Shown here: positions 55,201-64,000 of the stretch, in pieces | Layout of the letters: the number at the start of each line of letters is the position of its first letter | Position numbering within the stretch: the first letter of the stretch is position 1 | From: Onchocerca volvulus | Lineage: Eukaryota > Nematoda > Chromadorea > Rhabditida > Onchocercidae | DNA: 64,000 nucleotides | NCBI GenBank assembly: GCA_000499405.2 | Contig: HG738138.1 | Coordinates: forward strand, 6,942,888 to 7,006,887 | Reading direction: 5' to 3' | Program-made: the position numbers and the translations under genes | Notes under the pieces: generated by a model | Databases searched by the model: none | The model's input: the letters and a program-made list of their open reading frames with translations, nothing else | What the model was told of the DNA's origin: nothing

Positions 55201-57078
55201 TTCCCTTCGTCGAGATAGTGCTTGCCAATATCGTGGAAAATGGCAACGTTAAAATAAAACGCTCGTTTCATCTATCTCTGTGCCTTTGGAGAAATGAGGA
55301 TGCATTTCTGAATCAAAACTGGGATATCCTCATACATTCACCAAAAGTAATTTTTCAGCTAGCAATTTAGCTTTTCAGTTAGCTGCACTTCTACCACTGT
55401 GAGGTTATGAAAGTCTGGACAAGCTTAATATCGCTGCAAAGTAAACATACGAATCAAAAGAGGAAAAATACGAAAACAGACATTGTAACGTTTAGTATCA
55501 GTTAAAAGAATCACATCTTGTTGCTTGCAGATCATAAGTGGAGGCAGTCGACAAGTCTTATATTGAAACAAGCTTTACTGCTGTATGAATTAATACCACT
55601 TACATTATTTACCCCTACCAAGATTTGATTTCTTTATTTTTGCTGGCAGATATTAGATAAGAGGTCGAGCTTTACCATTTGATTGCAGCATAATCAATAT
55701 TATTCATATTGTTGCTTTCACTATATCGAAGTGTGAGAAAATGACCGCATTCTGAAAATGTATTTCGTGATGCAGATCCTGTGCCTGCACAAATATTGAA
55801 TTCCTAATATGCAAATGAAGGTAACAGTATCATCATTCTGATTTCATACTCATTCTATTTTCCAAGACCTTAGCTCTCATCATTTAATTTGCCATTTCGA
55901 AATTAAAGAAATTAAAAACAGTTGACATATTGAGCAATGCGACATTCAATAAATCATCAGCCCATCACTTTGCATAAAAAATACGTTCTTCCTTTTTTAT
56001 AAGGCACTGAACTTAAGAAAAAAGAATGTTAAGCTCAATATCAAATGAAAATTGAGGTCACTGATCGGCCGGATATTACAGAAATGTACTTATTCGCCAT
56101 ATAGCTCATAAGCAGTACTTTATTTCCAAGAAAGTTATTTGGTCATCGAAAAATCCTATTGAAAAGGAGCGAACCTTCAGAATGTTACAAGTAGTAAATT
56201 TAGTAAAGCTTAAAAATGGATTGGTTCGGAATAAGGAAAGCAACCAAATTGCTACTGAAAATCCAGCCATGATAAATATTTACCCAAAGCCACCTTTGTT
56301 CAGTAATTTGCATCACAACATTAAGGTAACCAAAAGAGGATGAGATTGGACGAATGCTAAAACAACGATCCATCAGACACATTGTCTATTAACATTGATA
56401 TGTTTACAGTGAAAGACTTGAAGACTATATTTTTTAGTTTTTTAAGGTAAAAGACTTCCTGCAAATGCAACATTACTGAATCTTGACTATTTTCAGTTCG
56501 TTAATGATTTGAAAAAAGAAAAATACTTAATATACAGCAAATCATTTTTATTGGTGCTAGCGATCATCTTGATTTGTAGAAAAAAATTCTGTGCAGATAG
56601 GTCCCATAACTGATAAGTTTTGACAATCTGTTTCAAAATTTCCATTCTTTTGAAGGGAAAAACAAAAGGCAAAAAATGAGAGTATTGCGTTCCATGGAAT
56701 GGTTATTATGTATCAATGCAGTGGCCAGCAACACTTGGCATCAATATTCATGCAATAATAAACATATTATTCGAACTGAACATAAAAAAAATGATAATAT
56801 GCTTAGGCTTAACATATGCTCGGGAAGAGTTTTCAAAGCAAACCATGTCCATTTCGTACTTACATTTGCATTATCATAGCGTTGTTGGGCGTTAAGCGAG
56901 AGGTTTGCTGCCTGTTATGAGTCTACCAATTCTGCATTTAATGCACAGATTTTGAAATGGTAAATGAAGCAAATATATCCTGAAATATGCTGTGATCCAT
57001 CGTAATGATTTAATGAATGGAGTAAAAGAATCGCTGATGGAGTTTTCCTTCCATAGAATTTTCTGAATACACCTCAGA
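55201..57078. other. Interval without recognisable gene
   Basis: Both strands were read; no gene, LTR or repeat can be supported. A 5' LTR matching 51736-52278 was looked for upstream of the gag relic and not found. Confidence 0.5.
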
Positions 57079-57416
57079 GGAAAGAGAAACAGTGTATGTG
57101 GAATAAAACTAGCACGTGATTTACCAAATAAACATAAAATTAGCATATTAAAACTCGAAGGATGTGTGCGAGCCACAATGATGAATGTAACAGATTTCAT
57201 AGCAATTACAAGTAATCTTAGTTAACAAACCATTTAAAGCATCTATCTTAATAAAACACTTAGGAATAGCAAAAAGCAAGGCCTGAATTTGCTATGAAAT
57301 CTGTTACATTCATCATTGTGGCTGGCACACATCCTTCGAATTTTAATATGCTAATTTTATGTTTATTTGGTAAATCACGTGCTAGTTTTACCCCACATAC
57401 ACTATATCTCTTTCCT
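57079..57416. repeat. Long inverted repeat, two 127-bp arms
   Basis: 57079-57205 is the reverse complement of 57289-57416, with only a handful of mismatches. The arms are separated by 83 bp. Each arm contains, reading outward, an ATG-initiated frame beginning MKSVTFIIVA and continuing THPS-S/N-FNMLILCLFGKSRA. In the minus arm this frame stays open to 56892; in the plus arm it stops soon after the arm ends. It could be a recent inverted duplication or the arms of a fold-back element. Confidence 0.9.
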
Positions 57417-57694
57417 ATATCAAAACCGAAGTATAACCATGAGCCAACATCATCACCAAAGCTATAGACTTACCATAATAAACCATAATAACCTCAGAAA
57501 GCAACACAATAGATATATCGTAAGCCTGAATATGATATCCATTAAAATATTGAACTGACCTAGAAGCAAACTAGAAGTCAAACAAATATATGCTAATTTC
57601 AGATTTAGTTTAACATGCTATACTGCGAAAATTTGTGACGATGCTGCTGTTATGCACTCAAAAGAGGACTATAAGCAGGTTCTTCCGATTCCTC

Positions 57695-57730
57695 CTAATT
57701 GGAATAATCAGTTCTGATTATTCCAATTAG
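57695..57730. repeat. Perfect 36-bp palindrome
   Basis: Arms CTAATTGGAATAATCAG and its exact reverse complement flank a central TT. It could form a hairpin in RNA or be a relic of a fold-back element. Confidence 0.92.
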
Positions 57731-58423
57731 AATCATTCATTTTGTGAGTTTTTAGGCTAGATTTTATTTCATATTTCAAGATGTTGCAGTAAACACTTCT
57801 GGATAACGCAAAATTTTTTTGTATTTACAATAATAAAAGGAGCTTAAAACAGCTAGAAATTAAGAAAGCAAATTATTTTATGATTTTGACAAAGAACTGC
57901 TTGCTCCTTCGTCTTTTAAATGTTGTCTTATTTCCATAAAATCATTCCTGACAATGTTTTTTCAATTAAAATATGACGCTTTTCTCACTGATAAATTTGC
58001 TGGGCCACAATCCCCCTTTTCTATCAAATTGTATCATTTATATTTTGATTGGGATCAAAAGAAAATTAAAAACTGAAATGACGACAAAAGCACAAATTTA
58101 TTCCATAGGTTTGAAAGTTAAGACTAATCCGACATCAAAACAATTAACTTAGAAAAACAAGAGACCGATGGATTATAATGAGAGTTAATTTGTCTTCTTC
58201 GTATTTACTTTAATGCTGCATTGAAGATAACAAATTTGTCATCACTGAGTTGAAAGTGAAGGAATGTAATAATTTGTCGGAACAACCGAATACGGAAAGT
58301 GATTTCTTGCTCGTAATGCAAATGATTAGCAACATTTCTGCATGTGTAATCATTTCCTGTTAGCTCTAATCTATGCCATAATCTAACATGCACAGCTATC
58401 GCGTAAAAATGCATAGTTGAATC

Positions 58424-58492
58424 GCACTACCAAAAGCGCAGTTGTATTATGCTATCAGTCCTCCCTCTTCTACCATTTTAAAACTATTCATA
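58424..58492 (+). repeat. Direct repeat, copy 1
   Basis: A segment of about 69 bp (GCACTACCAAAAGCGCAGTT... to ...TTAAAACTATTCATA) that recurs at 58798-58865 with one substitution and a one-base length difference in an A run. The copies are 374 bp apart. Confidence 0.9.
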
Positions 58493-58636
58493 GCAACGAA
58501 TTGGTTTGTTCAACATCCCAGTTATCTAAAATTTCCTTGTTACTCCCTTTTTATTATATTAATAATTTCAACATTAAATTTGCTTTATTTGTAATTGTCG
58601 TATGTCTCACGTTCTTAAATTTTTCTAATAATAAAA

Positions 58637-58658
58637 GGCTTAATTACCCATGTTTGAG
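58637..58658 (+). other. SL1-like 22-mer
   Basis: The 22 bases match the nematode SL1 spliced leader at all but positions 3 (C for T) and 15 (T for A). A real SL RNA gene would continue with a GT donor at once; here the next bases are ATTCG, so it cannot be a functional SL RNA gene. It lies between the two direct repeats. Confidence 0.5.
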
Positions 58659-58797
58659 ATTCGAATGTGCCACGAGACAATTTTTCCGACATAATTAGCC
58701 AAATACTGTCGAAGTGTATGCATAGATGCAATGAATTCCAAATTTCCATATCTCAGAAAGTGCATAACTTTACAACTTTATTTCCTATATATATTCT

Positions 58798-58865
58798 GCA
58801 CTACCAAAGGCGCAGTTGTATTATGCTATCAGTCCTCCCTCTTCTACCATTTTAAACTATTCATA
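58798..58865 (+). repeat. Direct repeat, copy 2
   Basis: Second copy of the segment at 58424-58492, same orientation. Confidence 0.9.
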
Positions 58866-59329
58866 TAACAAATACAGAAACCGCATAAAAACAAGGCCAA
58901 GATGTCAGGAACACCTGTGCTCGAAATTGGAAACTTTTATGTATAAAAATTGGAAAAAATAGAAATTGGGAATTTCTATATATAAAAACGGGAAAAATTG
59001 GTCCAAAAAATATATATAAAAAAACGAAAATGTCAAAAAGTGTCGGAAATCTCTGATTTTGCTTACTTTAAATAAACTGTATAAATACAAATGTAAATGT
59101 TAGTAGTGGCTTTTGACACAACGTTGCAAATTCTTCACCGATTGCTTCGAAATTTCGATACAATGTTGCATTCGAATATGCATGTGTTTCTTTATAGATA
59201 CACTCACTTTTTTTTTTACCTGTCACTTCTGACAGATAAAAGTGAATGAACGGACTGAATCTATTGACCATGCCTACTTTCTACAACAAAGAGTGAGATC
59301 AACCAATTATAAAGCGATATATTGGAAGA

Positions 59330-59600
59330 GGAGAAGCCCCGAAGGATTTAAAAGGTCAGGATCTCGGAACTTGAGTCAGTTATAGTCACACAGTTAGACG
59401 GCAGTGGGAGTTCAAGTTCAAGTTTAGTCAAAAGTCAATTCTTATTTGTGGCGAGACGTAAAAACGCAAAAATTAACCATAAATATGCGTGCCTAGCAAT
59501 TGCTGAGATATTCTCACATCAACTGTTGGAAATTGGGAACAGACAGGTGTCGGTTGATCTGACTTCAGGAAAAATTTCACTGCCTCATCATTTCTGTAAT
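59330..59600 (+). repeat. Diverged BEL/Pao LTR fragment
   Basis: The block GGAGAAGCCCCGAAGGATTT followed by AAAAGGTCAGGAT matches the core of the LTRs at 51736-52278 and 60421-60972 (GGAGAAGCCCTGAAAGGATT). It is followed by CTAGCAATTGC...GATATTCTC, like the plus LTR. Ends are unclear. Confidence 0.65.
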
Positions 59601-59809
59601 TTAATGACGTCACAAGAATAACTGATTGAAAAAGTATTTCCCAATATTCAAACCAATTATAAGAATCTCTATTAGCTGAGTGAACGAATTATTCTTGCGG
59701 CCAAGAAAAAAGACATAATAAAAAAAAATTAAAATATTTCAAACCGAACTTAACAGTATCATTCAGTTTAACATTCAAAGCAAGGCAGTCCCATACAATT
59801 CTGTTGGAT

Positions 59810-60330
59810 ATGTCCGTCGACATTGTTGTGGAAGCAGATGAAACGGTTAATTATCCAACAGAACTTTTGAATTCACTTGATCTACTAGGGATGCCACCGC
59901 ACATGCTGCAATTGAAAATTAGCGTGCCAGTTATCATGTTGCGAAATATCAACCAGCCAGAACTTTGCAACGCCACGCGGCTTGCAGTAAAGAAATTAAT
60001 GAGCAACGTCGTAGAAACAACAATCTCGACAGGACCTTTCAAAGGTGAAGATGTCCTCATTCTTCGCATTCTTATGACCCAACAGATATGCTATTTCAAT
60101 TTAAAAGATTGCAATTCCTAATTCGATTGACATTTGCAATCACCTCAGCAAAATTCAGGGCCAATTTTTGGAATTGTGCGGTTTAGATCTAGGCACATAA
60201 TTGTTCATATGGACAATTATTATACGTTGAGTGTTTTTAAGTCGACAAAACAGACAACCTCTATATCTATGCAGACAATGGAATAACAGAAAATATTGTA
60301 TACAAAAATATATACCCACAAGCATTGTGA
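59810..60330 (+). pseudogene. Helitron/PIF1 helicase C-terminal relic
   Basis: The first frame reads VEADETVNYPTELLNSLDLL, then LQLKISVPVIMLRNINQPEL, NATRLAVKKLM and FKGEDVLILRI, the pattern typical of eukaryotic Helitron helicases (PVMLLRNINQ...NGTRL). A frameshift near 60078 continues with PTDMLFQFKRLQFLIRLTFA. A second, near 60145, continues with KIQGQFLELCGLDL, matching the AxGQSL motif VI region. After stops comes VDKTDNLYIYADNG, matching the conserved end of the protein. No Rep domain is in the window. The element is inactive. Confidence 0.85.
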
Positions 60331-60420
60331 AATTAAACATATTAGAAACGTGCGCTTTCTTGTTCCTTTCTTTTCTGTCGTCGAGAGCCAAAAGATATTA
60401 TATAGCTCTATGACAATTAT

Positions 60421-60972
60421 TGTAAACAAGGAGTGCTAAAGGTCAAGTGGCGCGGTATTGTTTCAAAGAGACGATAAACATGTTTTCTGCCAAAATGCCC
60501 CAATTCACAGATGAACAAAGTGAGGACAACTAATCTAGAGGCGACATGAAGGAGATCAGGTAGGGGGGAGAAGCCCTGAAAGGATTTAAAAGGACAGGAT
60601 TTGGTGCCAGAATTCGGGTTCTTTCACTGATACAACAAAAGGAACAGTTCGGAGTTCAAAGTAAGATTCAAAGCTGAGTTCAGCGGCAGCAACAATCCAA
60701 CAGTTCAATTGAATAGTATTCCTACGAGCGATGAAGGAAAGAATAACCCACTAAGCAATTTGCCTGGATATTCTCTGATATTTGTTACGAAAAATTACTC
60801 TTCCATCAATCAATAAAGCTTTCTCAACAGGATTCGCATCTGTCATACAAGTATAGAAGACTTTTCGACACCTATTACTGACCTAGCCGAATCACAATAG
60901 CAAGAAGAAGCAATCCCCAACCCAACCAGATTACAGTCTAAATTTCAATTCAATCAGTTTTTCTCCCGAACA
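60421..60972 (+). repeat. Solo BEL/Pao LTR (plus orientation)
   Basis: About 552 bp with TG..CA ends (TGTAAACAAGG to CCCGAACA), aligned with the minus-strand LTR at 51736-52278. No BEL coding sequence flanks it, so it is a solo LTR left by recombination. It lies between the helicase relic and the hairpin at 61151. No clear target-site duplication is visible. Confidence 0.8.
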
Positions 60973-61150
60973 TTTCCCATTTAACCAGACTTTTAGCTAC
61001 AGCAACGCGTGTATATAAAAGGTATATAAAAAAATGCGCGCATTTGAATGCATGGTTGTATCAAAATTTCAAACCAATCGACAAGAACTTCCGGGGATTC
61101 AAGATTTTGAACAAACGTTTACATCTTCATTTATATAGACTAGCTAGAAC

Positions 61151-61180
61151 GGCCACACTTGTGTGGCCGGATACACCTAA
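61151..61180 (+). repeat. Hairpin plus CTAA, possible Helitron 3' terminus
   Basis: GGCCACAC-TT-GTGTGGCC forms a perfect 8-bp stem and is followed after 8 bases by CTAA. Helitrons end in a short hairpin about 10 bp before CTRR. The helicase relic is on the same strand 0.8 kb upstream. The next base is C, where a T would be expected at a Helitron insertion site. Confidence 0.5.
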
Positions 61181-63213
61181 CATCATCATCTAAATTTTGT
61201 AACTATTTTATTTCTCAATTTTCCTTTGACAATCCGCCTTTACCAACTTTTATTTCGTGAAAATTATTTTATTGGCCTTGCCAGATCCCTTCAGTAAAAA
61301 TAATCTATCACAAATTCAAAATTGCATACAAGCCTCTTTTCAGTTAACTTCGCTAAAAGCTATAATCCAAAAAATTAGAACATCTCCGAAAAACGCCTCA
61401 TATTAATGTAACGTAATTCGATGTTTTCTAATGTATATCATTGTAGCGCCATAACTTTTTCGTTACATAGGATGTTCTATAGTATCGTTATTGTTTAGAG
61501 TATAATTTAAATAAGAAACTTCATAAACATGCCTATCAAAGTCGTCCCACTGCAATGACAACAATAATTCGTCTTGAATGTTATTTTTATCTAATTGAGG
61601 TGATGCGTTTCAGACAACGGACAATAATAATGACAGTGATAATGCGTTTTAATGGTATCAGTGATTTCTCAAAAAAGATAGGCATGAAGTGAAGACACTT
61701 CACATTTATACAAAATACATATTATCCAGATGTTATCGTTTTGTAATGGTAGCAGTATAAAACAGGGAAATAATGGCAATAATTACGACACGGCAGACCC
61801 AACGATACCGTCTGCTGCAAATCCATCGCATAAAAGGAACAGAAGAATAGGCAGAGGCACACGTATGTGAAAACTTACAGAGCCAAAAGCAAATTAAAAA
61901 ATTTAGCACCAAAGGATAGATACTCAAATGAAAGCGAACTGTCATGCCAGTAGAAAGCCGTCAAATACAAAGACAGATTTTCAACTGAAAGATCCAAAAC
62001 GAGTGTGAAAGCATCGTCCGAAACAAAATTTACAATTCAGACCAAAAAATAAGCAAAAATTAGATTTCAAGACGGGCTCCCACAAAATCCATCAGTGCAA
62101 TAAATAATAAATAGCATACAGATAAAAATTAAGAAATGAAGTAGGCAGGTGCATTTATTATATCCACAATTTCAGCTTATAGACTTCGAAATTTCTGAAC
62201 AACATGCTACTAGATCTCATCATGTCAATGGAGCATCTTAAGTCACAAAACATCCATCCCAATAACACATTCATAAATCATAAATTCCAGTTAGCGACAA
62301 AAATGGCTGAGAACTGCGTGAGTTAATTAATCATAAGAAGGATCGTGGTTGTACAACAAGCAATGAGTAAATATTTTATAGATAAATAGAGAAAGGGAAA
62401 GAACGACTATACAACAGTAAAATAGTAAAACATACCGGGATTTGATTGCAATACTATATTATGCACTTCGAGAAATTCCATAAAATAAAAAATGAACAGT
62501 ATATTTGATAATTTAAACATCTGATCAAGAGCTACCCAGGATACGGTTGAATAATAAAAGCAACTCTCTGTACTCTTCCATAATCTGCAACAATCCAGCA
62601 TGACTTGCACGATGAAATATCAAAATGTTAATAGTAATCAGGAAATAAATTTGCAAATCACATTTCACTTACATATTCCATTGCAAAATTTAATATTCAA
62701 CTGTGTTTCATAAACAAGTGATCAAAATTTGAAACAGTCCAACATATCTTTTTCGCAGTATAAAATCGAATCAATTTGAGAATAACTGATTATTCCTATC
62801 ACGACAGTGAAGATTAATGAGACGATGATGCCGCAAAACAAAAATACTTATCAACTATGAAAAATGACCGTAATGACCGCACAACCTACATAAGTAAATT
62901 AACTATATTTTGATAACTTAAGAAGTGAAAGAAAAGAAAAGCGAAAAAGATGAAGGTATGAGAGAAAGAATTATCTCTACGATTCAGTGAATAAAATCAG
63001 GTTTCTCTCATGTATAACTTGAGAAGTTTCGATAAATACCGATGATTTTCTAAAAGAAAACATTGAAACAGAAGGAAATGACCAGTCTTAAAAAAAAAAC
63101 ACATTAAAGACACTGAAAGAGTTTTCTATAAAGATTGAGTGAGCGATTTACAGATAATGGAAACAGAAAATGTAATCAAAAATTTAAGAGATAGCCATAC
63201 GATAGAGACGAAG
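61181..63213. other. Interval between transposon tract and neuralized-type gene
   Basis: No gene supported. Part is probably 3' UTR of the minus-strand RING gene. Short ORFs show no motif. Confidence 0.55.
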
Positions 63214-64000
63214 TTATGACTTGTAAATTTTGATGACATCTTCGATTTTCTTGCGACATATTGGGCACTCCCCATTCAAATGCCATGTTTCTGTTGCACA
63301 TTCGAAACACATCGACATATGTCCACATGTGTAGATTACACAATTTACCTGAAATGGTCTTTAAATCAATAAATCATGAATAATTACTCCTAACGCAACC
63401 ATTAAATGACACAATTTCTAAGCAAGCCTTTAAATGCAAGAAATCACAGGAAATGCGCAATCGAAACAAAACTAACCTAAAATCAAACCACTCCTTGCAT
63501 TCATTCCCATAGCGGTACAGTCAGTATTTTTTTTTTTTTTTTTGATTTGACATTTTGTTGATTAACATTACCGATCCCACAAAAAAAAAATACTTACTTT
63601 AGAGTTCATGCAAATTCTACACTCATCGCCAATTTCACCCTCATCATCACCGGTTTGTTGCGGCTGACTTGTCGTTTGTGCAGGTAATGGAGGACGTGGT
63701 GAAGAATGTGAAGATGGCCTTCCTGGTAGAAGCCGCACAGGAGATGCCCTTCAACGTAACATAAAATTCTAACCTCCTAGTTTCTATATATTCTCAAATC
63801 AACAAATACAAGCATGATTCTCGATTTTGAATCAAATTTGTACCTGGCTGGCACTGGAGGCGGTGGGAATTGCGGTCGATGAGATATATTGGATTCGCTA
63901 CCATGAAGTCCATGAACATTCTCTAAATTTTCCAAGAAATCGATAAAATGTTCTCCACTAATGAATATCGGTCTCGAAGGTCTAGCTACTGTAGATACTG
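63214..64000 (-). CDS. Neuralized-type RING E3 ubiquitin ligase (5' end outside window)
   Basis: Exons on the minus strand: 64000(open)-63844, 63748-63598 and 63348-63214, in phase, ending TAA. The visible protein has a Pro/Ser-rich linker and a C-terminal C3HC4 RING: ECRICMNSK across an exon junction, then VIYTCGHMSMCFECATETWH and CPICRKKIEDVIKIYKS at the very end. The RING position at the extreme C-terminus, TCGHM-x-x-C-x-x-C, and I-K-I/T-Y-K/R-S ending match neuralized (human ending IKDIIKTYRS). Neuralized homology repeats would lie to the right. Known role: ubiquitin ligase acting on Delta-type Notch ligands in flies; nematode substrates are less clear. Zinc ligands are all present. Confidence 0.88.

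Larger units (their letters stand above)
57417..59300. other. Repeat-rich, gene-free interval
   Basis: Holds the 36-bp palindrome, the direct repeat, the SL1-like sequence and an imperfect 39-bp tandem duplication at 58923-59001, each listed or discussed separately. No gene is supported. Confidence 0.55.

Noticed and set aside
58637..58658. Functional SL RNA gene
   Set aside because: There is no GT donor right after the 22-mer and the leader has two mismatches.

Overview
The window is AT-rich nuclear DNA of a nematode. The evidence is spliced genes with GT..AG introns and TTTCAG-type acceptors, several acceptors lying just upstream of start codons (the signature of spliced-leader trans-splicing), and clear animal orthologues. 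Long introns, wide gene spacing and BEL/Pao debris fit a clade III (spirurid/filarial) worm; that placement is inference. No bacterial, phage or CRISPR feature is seen.

Layout. (1) 122-2391 (+): 3' part of a SETD4-like SET-domain methyltransferase. (2) 2608-3894 (-): decayed BEL/Pao gag. (3) 3895-8219: gene-poor. (4) 8220-10002 (+): Pur-alpha family protein. (5) 13801-16578 (+): alpha-tubulin. (6) 21144-22225 (+): histone H2A.Z. (7) 26267-30959 (+): EFA6/PSD-type Sec7-PH protein. (8) 34936-42649 (+): CFP1/CXXC1 (PHD finger, CXXC, Set1-interaction domain). (9) 43557-45525 (+): phosphomannomutase. (10) 46638-51523 (-): ankyrin-repeat protein of the inversin/MLT-4 type. (11) 51736-55200 (-): degraded BEL/Pao element whose LTR sits directly upstream of gene 10 in the same orientation. 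(12) 57079-61180: repeat-rich tract with a long inverted repeat, a 36-bp palindrome, a direct repeat, an SL1-like 22-mer, a Helitron/PIF1 helicase relic, a solo BEL LTR and a hairpin that may be a Helitron end. (13) 63214-64000 (-): 3' part of a neuralized-type RING E3 ligase.

Exon models were built by hand from homology and splice sites. Reading phase was checked across every junction, and every complete model closes in frame (Pur 262 aa, tubulin 450, H2A.Z 136, EFA6 714, CFP1 622, PMM 250, inversin-like 731). The genes are unrelated housekeeping, chromatin, cytoskeletal and signalling genes, not an operon or a single pathway. SETD4, H2A.Z and CFP1 are chromatin proteins or relatives of such; tubulin and EFA6 both relate to microtubules.

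Most notable: the EFA6 orthologue has glycine where the catalytic glutamate of Sec7 exchange factors should be; a retrotransposon LTR may act as promoter for the inversin-like gene; the CFP1 CXXC finger keeps its cysteines but lacks the DNA-contacting KFGG segment; and one PMM intron appears to use a GC donor.
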